Shown here in pieces: positions 29,901-39,412 of a stretch of 64,000 nucleotides of DNA. The notes below the pieces were generated by a model that saw only the letters and a list, made by a program, of their open reading frames with translations, searched no databases and was not told the origin of the DNA. Source of the DNA: Scolanthus callimorphus (taxonomy: Eukaryota; Cnidaria; Anthozoa; Actiniaria; Edwardsiidae). A program made the translations under genes and the position numbers. The DNA lies in contig CM066919.1 in NCBI GenBank assembly GCA_033964015.1, positions 620,001 to 684,000 on the forward strand. Reading direction: 5' to 3'. Numbering within the stretch: position 1 is the first letter of the stretch; each line of letters begins with the position of its first letter.

Positions 29901-32900
29901 GAATTTTTCCATATATGGAAGCGCCTCTGTTGCCTATCATGCAATCAAAAAGTAAACCCAGTTCAAATTGAAAGACTTTTTCCCAAGCTGAAAGTATATT
30001 TGAATCAAATAATGGATCCAAGAATCAACTCATTATTGCGCTTTAGGGGGGAGGGGGCAACATTTGGATAAATCCTAAGCTTAAGTACTGTAGCTTACAG
30101 GCAGATACCTTGGCATTGACTGGGTGTTCTATATTTCCCACAGATCTGTCAATTCAAGACAATTTTGAAATTTGTACACCTCAAAATGTTTGGAAAATGT
30201 TTACAGTAAAGTCAACCTCAAAAATGCACAACCAACCAAGCATTTGAAGCTCCAAATCATAGCAGCCTTTTTCCTGATAGTTAAACTAAATGCTTTTTGA
30301 GTTATATTTTTCTGGATATAACCTTGTGATAAAAGGATTTTTTCGAATCAGATAAATATATTTAACAGATTGTTATGGCAAATTTCTAAAACTTTAAATA
30401 TATAAAATATTGTCTGGTGAGAAAAGTACCTTCACAGAACTAACATCATTTTATCATAAGATGTTATCCAGAAAATAATCCGAAAAGCATTATGTGCACT
30501 ATAAATGACTTCATGGTGATACAACTAAAGAAAGCTGAGATATGCCATAAAAGGGCAATTGACACAAAAATTAAAACACTTCGTAGTAATAAAGAAAGGA
30601 ACTAGGATAATGTTTTATGTAATATGGCCAGTCATTTCACTTAATGTAAACTTTTTGATAATAGGGAGTCAGATAATATATTTTACTCCTTATATTCAAA
30701 CTATGTAATATCCTATTTCTTATGTTACAGTGTATGACTCCACACCTGAGAGTTAAAACATAGCTTTTTTGGAAAAGGAACTCTCAGAACTACCAAATCC
30801 AATCAAAACTTAACATTAGAGCAGATTTCAGAGACTATCGTGAATAATTCACATTACTTTGTAATTTTTCCTATAGGTTTAATTCAGAGTTGGTGTGATT
30901 GGTTCAGTCACATGAAATTCGCTCTAACATTATGTCATTATATATTGACTTACCCAATAGAATATCCTCTGCTCTCAGATCACCAAATTCCCTTTGTGGT
31001 TTCGTTGCGGTTTCCTTGCAGGCCATAAGGTGTTCTAGACCACTCATATTTGGAATGATTGCACCACGGCCAGTGAAATTCCACATCTTCGGCCCCAGTG
31101 TTTTGAAAAGCCTGTGGTGGCGCTTATTCCCTCTATAGAGATTGATGTTGTCCATCAAAAATATCACTGGACTTGAGGTAGGGCACTTCTCAGTAATTAT
31201 GTCAGCAAATCTTGCCAGCTTCTGATCGAAAACATTTATCCTATGAAATAATTAGCAGTCAAATTACGGTCATGTTTTCTTGGTCAAAAATTAAAACTGG
31301 TTTGATAGAAAGATATGGGAGTAAAAGGCTATGTCACACAAAGAAACTTTTCTTGTAACTGCCAGTTGCAGCAAAACATGAACACCCGATTTGCATCATG
31401 CAATGCAACAAATTATTGCATTGAAAAATCCAAAAAAATATAAACAGCTGTCCATGTGACATGGTTTTGCAATCGATTCGTCATTGCATATTATGCAAGT
31501 TGCATGAAAAATTCCTTTGTGTGACATGGCCTTAAGGAAAGGAAAACTTTGATTTACATGTATACTCAGCTGTTGGCAACAAAAGGTGGCAACAAACAAT
31601 ACTAGCATTTTTTTGGAAATCCAGACCCTTTCAAAACAGATTTTGCTTTAAATTCAGGGCACCCCCTTGAAATTGTGACCAAAAATTCAAAATCCTCTCC
31701 CCTTTTCCTGTAAGAAAGCCTTCCCAAGAATGTTCTACCAAAAATTAAGGCCCCCAAAAATGGTAGCCCCCACAATCATTCCCCAAAAATAATGAGTACT
31801 TCCTTAGAAAAATATACTTACAATGTATCCCAGCAAGGAGTCAATCCCATGGCATGTAACATATTTATGAACTGCTTCCCAGCACCATAAGTAATGCACA
31901 TCATTCCGAAAACCAGGTTCACATCATTGTCAAAGCGCTGGCTGCGTACACTGGCAAGGCATGCTAATGCATTTACACCACATTTCATTCTATGTTCTGC
32001 TGTTTTTTGGATGCTCCGTCGTGCGCTTCCAGTTACTAAGAGGGTGGACATGACATCATCAAGTAACGGACACTGCTCTTTGAATTTTTCCATCAATGCT
32101 TGAAAAATTTCACCATGCAATATTTCATCTGGTGTTCCATCTTTCAATCCTAGCTTGATGATGCCTTCAAACCTTTTCATTTCTTCATTGGCCTTTTCTT
32201 TCTGGCTACAAGTCAATGACTGTACCAGTAGATCTTGCTCCCTCTGAAGTTTGCTCAATATGGACTGGTACTGCTGTACAAGAGCAGCAGTTAGATCTTG
32301 GTATTCTCTCATGAGGGCACCACAATGCATGGCGAGGGCAACAGCTTTATCATGAACCTCGTCAGTGAGTACTGCCCATTGTGTATTGATTGTCTCCTCC
32401 ACTTCCAAAAGCTTAATCTTAATAGCAGCAATGCTTTCACCCTGGATGCTATCTGGCAAAGTGCTTGAAAACCTTGTCAACACAGACTGCTTGAGCCTCA
32501 GATGTGTGTAAAGTTTTCTAGTGGACTTGAGTTAAGGAGAAATTGCATAATGTAACCATAAAATTCAAAATAGTCCCCATGCATAGTGTGAAGGGAAGGA
32601 ACTGTAAGAGGAAAGCTCAGATTAGTCCTAGTTCATGAACCTTCATGTAAATAACACAAGAACTGAAATACCTTAACAGCAATAAGTACCAATGCAAGAC
32701 TAATGAGTCCTATTGGCTTCAATTCATAGAAGAAAAATACAATGGCACAAGCTTAAGGATACTGTTTACTTTTCCCCTCAATTAGCACCTTCTTCTTTGT
32801 AGAATTGGGAAATTCTTGTTTAATTGCACGGGAGAGGCGACTTTTTTGTTCAGGGTCCATACCCATAACCTCTAACAAAAGCGCCTGTGGAATGGTTTTT

Positions 32901-33884
32901 GTAGCATCATCCACAGGTTCAAGTGTTTCCCTCAGTTGGGCACACAGCTGCTCCCGTCTAGTGTCACATTCATATCTCCCTAAATTGAAGGCTGTAAAAA
33001 TCGAAATAATGTCTGATTGATCACCTGATGACATCATACAAACAATAGAACCAAATTCATACAAATGGTTGAAAACTTCACACAAAAATGTCATAGACAG
33101 TTGATATGTTGAAAGTCAAGCAAAAGGGACTGCACACTCATGCAAAATTTCTCACCTCGCTTTGCTTTAGACTGGACCGCTCTAGACTCGGGTGTGAGGA
33201 AATGCTTCCCTGCACCTTTGGCACTTGGGTCTGGGGTACTTGACGTAGCATCTAAACATGCAAATAATTTAGAGATTAAAGAGGCTGTTAACATGGAACT
33301 TATGGTTAATTAACAGATAAAAATAAAATCATTGCATAAATCCATTTCCGTCTACTTCAAATAAGCTAAATTGACTTGAATTTGACGGTTGAAAGATTAT
33401 TTATCAAACGTAAACTAGTATTTTGGCTCTGCAAAAAGTTTTTGTAATGTTTTTCGGTCATCTTTTTCAATTTAACACGTGTTCTGACAACAGCATCATA
33501 TATAATGGAAAATCAGGAAGTCTATGCAGGCGTTTCATAGTTTTTTTTCGAGAAGTATTCAAGGAAAATAACAAGAACATGTTTGTCTTTTTGGTAAGTT
33601 ACACATGAAGTTATTATGCGAGTTATCCCGCATAATAACTCCATGGTTATACCGGGAAAGTGCGGGAGACACTTCGCACTTCCATGTTTTCAAAGAGTGC
33701 CGACGGATTTCAATGATATTTCCCCGTTTTGAAGGAGTTAAAATAGTATTTCTTATTCAAATACTTCTTCAGGCCTTCCAGGATCTGCAGGTACCCTGAA
33801 AACCTCAAAATTTAAAACGCTTTTACCTTCTATATTCAGTTCTTGTAAGGACACATCAAGTTCCTCGATGTCGCTCTCCGCCAT
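26608..33884 (-). CDS. DUF6589-like, ankyrin-containing putative transposase (7-exon model, 1,236 aa)
   Basis: Exons 33827-33884, 33156-33251, 32789-32991, 31822-32525, 30954-31240, 27287-29272 and 26608-26984 have GT-AG borders. All junction phases agree (1,1,0,2,1,1), giving 3,711 bp with no internal stop. Order in the protein: short acidic N-terminus; helical region (~120-350); FLMDNINLYRG at ~380-390, the conserved aspartate of DUF6589 proteins; acidic tract and KKRR basic patch (~616-660); ankyrin repeats (~699-757); VVGDVGT (~848) and PGDMHAKGF (~875); a conserved C-terminal block with MDEYVE (~1080). Two Asp motifs and one Glu could form a DDE-type site (inference). It should catalyse transposition of the surrounding element. 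If the last splice is not used, the protein ends 12 codons later at 27249. Confidence 0.72.
27287..29272 (-). CDS. Putative transposase exon 6 (main exon, ankyrin and C-terminal DUF6589-type block)
   Basis: Acceptor TTTTTTGTTTCCAG at 29273-29274, then 1,986 bp open. Carries the acidic tract, bipartite basic patch, two ankyrin-type repeats (FGRTPLHAAVEIKNPTLVKVLL; GATPLTLAVINGDLDMCHLL), GDVGTCKVNRG, GFLCEAAFKAHSKGGLHKI, and the all-helical C-terminal block (LFGPLLDMFV; FVVNFSSRWPLAFREML). The ankyrin repeats sit between the presumed catalytic motifs, like an inserted protein-binding module. Confidence 0.85.
29340..29425. repeat. GACCCTCC/poly-C low-complexity repeat in intron 5
   Basis: Same dispersed family as 12405-12590 and 36600-36720; includes a C14 run at 29410-29423. 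Confidence 0.6.
29690..30045. mobile_element. Inverted-repeat MITE in intron 5 of the transposase gene
   Basis: The left arm TTCTTGGAATATATTGGATCC...GCTTGGGAAACCGTCTTTCAATTTAA is mirrored at 29955-30025 (TTGAAAGACTTTTTCCCAAGC...GGATCCAAGAATCAA). Arms ~70 bp, total ~350 bp, non-coding. Confidence 0.6.
30285..30505. repeat. Second inverted repeat in intron 5
   Basis: ATGCTTTTTGAGTTATATTTTTCTGGATATAACC... is roughly mirrored by ...ATGTTATCCAGAAAATAATCCGAAAAGCAT at 30461-30490. Imperfect arms; AT-rich MITE-like sequence. Confidence 0.4.
30954..31240 (-). CDS. Putative transposase exon 5 (LMDN catalytic motif)
   Basis: Acceptor ATTTCATAG, donor TTGG|GTAAGT, 287 bp, phase 2 to 1. Encodes FDQKLARFADIITEKCP and the FLMDNINLYRG motif, the best-conserved part of DUF6589-type proteins. 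Confidence 0.82.
31822..32525 (-). CDS. Putative transposase exon 4
   Basis: Acceptor AACTCAAG, donor CATT|GTAAGTAT, 704 bp, phase 0 to 2. A long helical, coiled-coil-prone region (residues ~120-230) is followed by CPLLDDVMSTLL and VFGMMCITYGAGKQFINMLHAMGL, a segment typical of the region just before the LMDN motif in DUF6589 proteins. Confidence 0.8.
32789..32991 (-). CDS. Putative transposase exon 3
   Basis: Acceptor GATTTTTACAG, donor AAG|GTGCTA, 203 bp, phase 1 to 0. Encodes LGRYECDTRREQLCAQLRET and a basic end. The weak donor was chosen because it is the only one that keeps exon 4 in frame. Confidence 0.65.
33156..33251 (-). CDS. Putative transposase exon 2
   Basis: Acceptor TTTGCATGTTTAG, donor GCGAG|GTGAG, 96 bp, phase 1 to 1. 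Low-complexity Ser/Pro/Lys content typical of a linker. Confidence 0.65.
33827..33884 (-). CDS. Putative transposase exon 1 (start codon)
   Basis: ATG at 33884 in context AACATGGCGG; 19 codons rich in Glu/Asp/Leu, then donor GAAG|GTAAAA in phase 1. It is the only upstream ATG exon that joins exon 2 in frame. The initiation context resembles the alternative helicase start at 20451 (AAAATGGCGG). Confidence 0.6.
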
Positions 33885-34223
33885 GTTACACTCGTGGGGT
33901 CATTCGAACTACTAAATCAAGATTTAAACTATATTTCGTACGTTTCGTGGCCAACAAACGATGAGGTGATATTAGCTGACTACATATGCAAAACAAACAA
34001 GCCAATTTCCCTGAAAATTCGCAAAGAAAGCGGCTATATTGGTCGAGGTCCAGAAATCGGGATTTTTGACCCAGAAATCGTGCAAAATCTGCGAGGCGTC
34101 TCTTTCTCTGGTTTGAGCCTTCCCATGATGCATTGCGAAATCGAACCGTTCCCAAGATGCATTGCGCGCTCGCTACCAGAACACTCGCAAGAGGCTTTTC
34201 TCTCTTTTTCTACCAAATAGAGA

Positions 34224-34241
34224 CGCCTAGGGACGAGGCAG
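34224..34241 (-). repeat. Right TIR of the Academ-like element
   Basis: On the minus strand CTGCCTCGTCCCTAGGCG; pairs with 20328-20345. Confidence 0.82.
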
Positions 34242-34250
34242 ACCATATCA
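34242..34250. repeat. 9-bp target-site duplication, right (ACCATATCA)
   Basis: Exact copy of 20319-20327, directly after the right TIR. Confidence 0.85.
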
Positions 34251-34677
34251 TAAAATACTACCATAGCATAAGTGTGTCAAAAAGATGCTTCTGTGTGTGT
34301 GCCCTGTGTGCCTCCTGGACAATCAAACAGAGACATCGTAATTATGGAGTGTTAAAAAATCAACCTTGCTTCAATCAATACATTCCTTTTAAAGTGGTGA
34401 ATCTGAAAGTTTGAATGTTATTCATCCTTGATTTAATGTTTTCATTATTTTTATGGCTTTTACAAAGATAATGGGACTCCAGTATGTTCCGTTACTAAAA
34501 TGTATAATAATATCCATGGCTATATGCTTTCATTTGGTAAATAGACAGGAAAAGAAGATCTGTGTTATAGTTTCAACATTTTTTAATGGGTTCCTATTCT
34601 CTTTCAATTTCAGTGACAAAGCAGCAGCCAGAGATCGCTCTTGGACAGGCCATCCATGGCATAAGGCAAAAATAATA
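34251..34677. other. Intergenic, nothing recognised
   Basis: AT-rich sequence between the transposon end and the next repeats. Short ORFs have no family features. Confidence 0.4.
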
Positions 34678-34725
34678 TTAATATATAGATTTAGCCACTG
34701 GCTAAAAGCGGAGCTCCTGGTTATA
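34678..34725 (+). repeat. Short dispersed repeat, inverted copy at 36337-36385
   Basis: ATATAGATTTAGCCACTGGC followed by TAAAAGCGGAGCTCC is found inverted as GGAGCTCCGCTTTTAGCCAG and TGGCTAAATCTATAT at 36348-36383. Confidence 0.65.
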
Positions 34726-34759
34726 AAATTTTCTGTGTGAATGAAAGGGATTCCCATGT

Positions 34760-35340
34760 GTACATGGTTTACATGGTTGCTTTAGAGTCTTCCCTTCACG
34801 AGATATTGATTTTTCAAGCACAGATTACGTCATCGATGCCGTCACATCACGTGACCACTTTATTTCGCTCATCTGGTGACCTGGATTACATTACCCAAGT
34901 TTGGTTGGTTTAGAGTCTTCCTCCTTTCATGAGATATTCATTTTTCAAGCGTAGATGACGTCATCGATGACGTCATATCACGTGACCACCTCATTTCGCT
35001 CATCTGGGGGCCTAGACTACACTACCCAAGTTTTGTTGTCTTAGAGTCTTCCCTTCACGAGATATTGATTTCTCAAGCATAGATGACGTCATCGATGACG
35101 TCATATCACGTGACCACCTCATTTCGCTCATCTGGTGGCCTAGACTACACTACCCAAGTTTGGTTGTTTTAGAGTCTTCCCTTCACGAGATATTGATTTT
35201 TCAAGCATAGATGACGTCATCGATGACGTCACATCACGTGTCCATGTTACAGCACCCCCCTTGTGGCATAGACAAAATATCCCAAGTATGGTTGTCTTAG
35301 CATGTTCCCTTGAGGAGATATAATTTTTTCTTTGCATACC
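34760..35340 (+). repeat. Tandem repeat, ~128-131 bp unit, with paired CRE palindromes
   Basis: Four to five head-to-tail copies, anchored by TTAGAGTCTTCC at about 34782, 34910, 35041 and 35169, with a decayed copy at 35297. Copies 2-4 each contain the 20-bp palindrome TGACGTCATCGATGACGTCA (34956-34975, 35084-35103, 35212-35231), followed by ATCACGTG. Copy 1 has a diverged version. Confidence 0.85.
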
Positions 35341-35357
35341 ACAGGGTTCCCATGTGT

Positions 35358-35391
35358 ACACGGACGGACGGACGGACGACGGACGGACGGC
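35358..35391 (+). repeat. (ACGG)n microsatellite
   Basis: CGGACGGACGGACGGACGAC and onward, directly after the CRE-palindrome array. Confidence 0.8.
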
Positions 35392-36600
35392 GTACGCTAT
35401 AGGTTTAATACCAGAAAAATAAAGAAAAAATCATATCTCCCGAAGGGTAGCTTCTATAGAAGCCAAACTTGGACAAAGTTTCAAAGACCATAAGAGGAAC
35501 TCTACACCAAAGTCACGTGCCCTTACGTCATCAATGACGTCATCAAAATGATCCATAATGCCCGTGACGTTCAAAAATCAACTCGATAGTATACTATACG
35601 TTTTTCCCTTAGGTATGGTGCTCCGCTTGCGCGGGCCTTCGGCCCGCGCAGGAGCTCCGCTAACATATTATGGCTGTAGTACATGGGAGGCAGAACATAA
35701 GTGAGGGGGCTGATAGACATTATGTATGGCAATGCGGGGGGTGGGGGAAAACAAGAAAATATGTTCAAAAGTGGATGCCCCTCCCTTCTGAGCTTCTAGG
35801 CCCACCCCCCTTACCATTCAGTGGAACTCTTAATAAATTAAAAAAGAAGGTGCAGCTGTATGAGTGGAAAGCTCATTCTCATTCATGGTATACCATATAT
35901 TGGATTGTACGGGGATGCTCGGCCCGAAAGGGGTAGGGTTTTCAGGCTAGAGGTATAAGAAAGGGGTAGGTTATTGGTAGGTATTGGTATTTTCTGGAAT
36001 GACATATTTTAGTAAAAATACACTGCTCATGTAATAAATGGGACATGTATATTGTGATTCAAATTTATAAAAAACTCATGGCAAATAATTACTTTTCTCT
36101 TTATTGCACTTTTGTTCTTTGTGAGAATTATTCAATTGGGAGGGGTTAAGTATGCTATTTTTTCTGAAGGAAGTTTCTTTACCCTACTTGACGACAGGCC
36201 AAGCTTTATTGTGCCAGTGTAGCAACAAACCAAAGAAGACACTGTATACATATCAAGAGACATGTTTCTTGTAAAGCATACTGTGACAAGCTATCTACAA
36301 TGGCAACCTTGTTTTTGTTTCATTAACACAGAAAAATATGTAACCGGGAGCTCCGCTTTTAGCCAGTGGCTAAATCTATATATTACTTACATTGTTATTG
36401 ATAAATCTAGAGATGCTAGAGATTTTCGAAGCGCGCCGAAAATTTAGAGCCCAGTATGTGAAATTTCCGCATGTTTGGGGAACTTCAATATGCAGGGTTC
36501 AAAATCGGGAGTTTTTTATAAGGATTGATTGGGGGAAAAACTGGCCATATAAGCGCTACGGCCCTGTATTACCCAAAACAACGTTTGCGTAAAAAATAAT
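35392..36600. other. Intergenic with hairpins and repeat fragments
   Basis: Includes the hairpin GCGCGGGCCTTCGGCCCGCGC (21 bp, approximately 35632-35652) flanked by GCTCCGCT and GAGCTCCGC, and the inverted repeat piece at 36337-36385. No genes seen. Confidence 0.45.
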
Positions 36601-38481
36601 GACCTCCCCTTTATCATTTGCACCAAATTTTTTGACCCTCCCTTTTTCACCTTCATGAAAATTAGAGGCCCTCCCCATATTTGCACCAGCCCCCCCCCCC
36701 CCTCCCCCCTCTAATTTACCGGTCCCTTACAAGCTAGGAATGCTTCAATTCAGCAGTCCGGTTCATTACCAGTTTTGGTAATATCAATTTTGCTCATTAC
36801 GCATGCATAATAGGACAAAATGGCGGCTGTAGCTGATATTAGCGTACCCTTCATAAAATGTACCTTTTCTTCCTCTAAAACGTCCCTACCCATGAACCTT
36901 TGCCTGAAAGACATGACAAGGGCAACAGGAACTCCATATTGCTTGCGAAACTAACGAAATCGGAGCGAAGTACGAAAATATTTGAAGATTTACTGCTGCC
37001 TCTATCAAGTTTTTACACTAATTTTTGCCTGATCGTATAGGGAAAAGGCCGAATTGAAGTAGGTTCCACCCATATTTGCAAAAAATGCACCCATAGGCGT
37101 GAAAATATAGTAGTTTTGCTTCCTATATATACAAGAATTACTTGGGTACCCGGCGATTTCGTGGGGTACTCGCGATGTGAAGTCAAATCTCTTCGCCATC
37201 GGTAGATGTACTCGAAGCGAGTAGCAACGCCACGTCAGAAGTCGAGCCGTTTATATGTGCTGGTTTTGTGAAGTCGATAATAACTACCAGAGGAAAAAGG
37301 CAAGGGGAAGAGCTCATCAAAGATCAGCAAGGAAACGAGTTTCTGCGTTCAGTTCCATCGTCTTTGGTTTTGATATGGACCCGAGAGCTCGCATTAGCGT
37401 GTATAAGCTTAATTATCACCAGCCGACAAATGACCCAAATTATAACAGGGTAAATACAAAACCCCATACAAATATGGCTACCCTTTTAAAGTTATAAGGC
37501 ACTGACCAACTAAACTCGAAGCGAAAGTCCGCGGTTTCAGCATCGTTAAACAAAATCAACTGGTACACAAACAAAGCCTAAAGCCATATAACCGTCCGGG
37601 CACTCCAGTTTGGCAGGGATATTCGACTGCGCCATGCAGTGACCAACGGCCAAGCCTTGAAACAACGGATACTGAATAGCCAGGAGTTTTCTGTTCACCT
37701 AGTCTTCTGTTTTCCATTGCAGATGAGGCTTATTTCCTCGATAGGACGACACATAAAGCCGTGAAGGGCGAAGTGAAAGCAACCCCGGGGCGATGCCAAA
37801 AACCCGCTCGAATGATAACAGCCGAGACCGTTTAATTGGTTTCAAGGGTCTGTTCTTGCCTTACAAACTAAAATACATTACTTCTCTGTCAAAATACTAA
37901 GGCCGGGTAACGAGGATGATTTTCCGTGAGTCCTGTTCGATTTTATACTTTTAGCCGTCGTTTAATTAAGCGCTGCCAGTTTTGTTTTGAAAGTACATGG
38001 AACTACAGTGGGGGGAGGGGGAGAGTTCTGTGATCTGATTGGCCGAGCGGTTTGTTTACAACATATTACCAAAACTGGTAATGAACCGGACTGTTCAGCA
38101 AAGTTCATAATATGTCAGTTTGCCTCGGAGCTATCTTCTCGGTTGCCCCTGCACTGGTGGTTTGCGCTTTCTTTTATTGTTTTCTTTGACAATACCTTCT
38201 TCCTTTTTCCTTAGTGATTTCTTGGCAGTTTCACATTCTTGTATGAGCTTGTCAAGTCTGTCCAGGTAGCTCGCGCCCCAACGAATTTATAGTTCACCGA
38301 GATTTCGATGCCTTATCCGCCTCCTCCATTAAATGCGTTTCCCGCATATGCGTTATTTTAATGTTTTTGTTACTTCTTTTTAAGCAATAAAAATATAAAT
38401 GATAGAATTATGAAAATAACCACTATTATCATTATATTTGACCATTATTATAACTTGTAAATGACGGATTATGATTTTTCC
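36601..38481. other. Intergenic, poly-C repeat then unassigned DNA
   Basis: 36601-36727 is the GACCCTCCC/poly-C family, inverted relative to 17084-17135. From 36730 to 38480 no supported gene. Duplicated ACCAGTTTTGGTAAT-type words occur near 36765 and 38067. Confidence 0.4.
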
Positions 38482-38570
38482 TCGCACCCCGCTATTACGG
38501 ACTCTCGCTATTACGGACACCGACGCTTTATATCCCCGAGGATGTCCGCAATAACGAGAGTTGACTGTAA
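38482..38570 (-). mobile_element. Pogo/Tigger-like MITE fragment, inverted copy
   Basis: CACCCCGCTATTACGGACTC... ends CGAGAGTTGACTG followed by TA. It interrupts the dispersed repeat that is uninterrupted at 46296-46360 (ATACAAATTTAAAAG there versus ATACAAATTA|CAGTC in reverse here). Confidence 0.6.
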
Positions 38571-39052
38571 TTTGTATAAAACAGACACCCAACACCTAAT
38601 CTAAGATGAATTTCCGGATTAAAACAGTTTGCGTGACACCGAACAAAACCCGGCATAACTAATCGAACGTTCGGTAATCGAACTTAATCGAACACCAATC
38701 GTTCGTTTGTTTTTTGATTGAGTTCGGTAATCGAACTCCCCAAAATTTTTTTCAATCGAACATAATCGAACGTTCGATTACCGAACAATGTGCTCAATCA
38801 AACCCAATCGAACTTCAAATGAAACACAGGCATTTTTCTAAATCGGAATCAATCACTAACCAAGATTAGCACCTGAGTTCGGCTCGCCGGCGCATACTGG
38901 GGGAACTGCACCGCAATGAACTGCAGGTGTTAATGAGACGTTAATCCAACGTTTTTTCTTATCATATCCCTCATAGGTCTGTAAAAGTGGAAATAAAGAC
39001 TCAGGCACCAGTCATGATTGAACTATGGGTTTATTGAGTGATTTTACTGACA
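38571..39052 (-). repeat. Dispersed repeat 'ATCGAAC' family, copy B (inverted)
   Basis: 38571-38640 matches 46290-46355 inverted, and 38652-39052 matches 16205-16630 inverted. It ends TATGGGTTTATTGAGTGATTTTACT. No coding. Confidence 0.75.
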
Positions 39053-39224
39053 TTTTCAGAGTTTTGTTGTTATTTAGAAGGCTAAGTGTCCAAGCTGAAA
39101 ATGAAATTTGAATAAGGCTATAGTTATGTTAACGTTAACTGTTCATGGCCGTCTATTTGTTGTGTATTACCCCATTGCGTGTCACTGATGAGTCTTACCC
39201 AATTTCTAAAGTCATGCAAAATTT

Positions 39225-39412
39225 CCGAACAAAATCGAACTTAATCAAACCAATCATTTTGATTTATGTTCGATTGAGTTCGGTAATCATACTCGCCAAA
39301 AAGTTTTGTTCGATTATGTTCGATTACCGAACCCAATCAAAACCAATCGAACGATTGGTGTTCGATTAGGTTCGATTGAAATTTTGTTCGATTTTGTTCG
39401 ATTAGTTATGCC
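39225..39412 (+). repeat. Partial array of TTCGATT/AATCGAA words
   Basis: Third occurrence of the ATCGAAC-type sequence (GATTACCGAACCCAATC..., GATTGGTGTTCGATTAGG), ending GATTAGTTATGCC like copy A. It translates as a pseudo-repetitive ORF that I do not call. Confidence 0.65.

Larger units (their letters stand above)
20328..34241. mobile_element. 13.9-kb Academ-like DNA transposon encoding helicase and DUF6589-type transposase (AcademH-like)
   Basis: The left end CTGCCTCGTACCCAGGCG (20328-20345) is matched in inverse at 34224-34241 (16 of 18 bases), and both tips abut the same 9-mer. Inside are two convergent multi-exon genes with consistent splice phases and no stops: a RecQ-type helicase on plus (20403-24803) and a 1,236-aa DUF6589-like protein on minus (33884-26608). 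The space between and the introns hold MITEs. From memory, Academ transposons that encode an SF2 helicase (AcademH) occur in animals and fungi and make TSDs of this length class. The assignment rests on that and on gene content. Intact ORFs plus a perfect TSD suggest recent activity. Confidence 0.82.

Noticed and set aside
33894..34220. 108-aa plus-strand ORF upstream of the transposase gene
   Set aside because: Overlaps the element's terminal region and lacks any recognisable domain. Probably chance.
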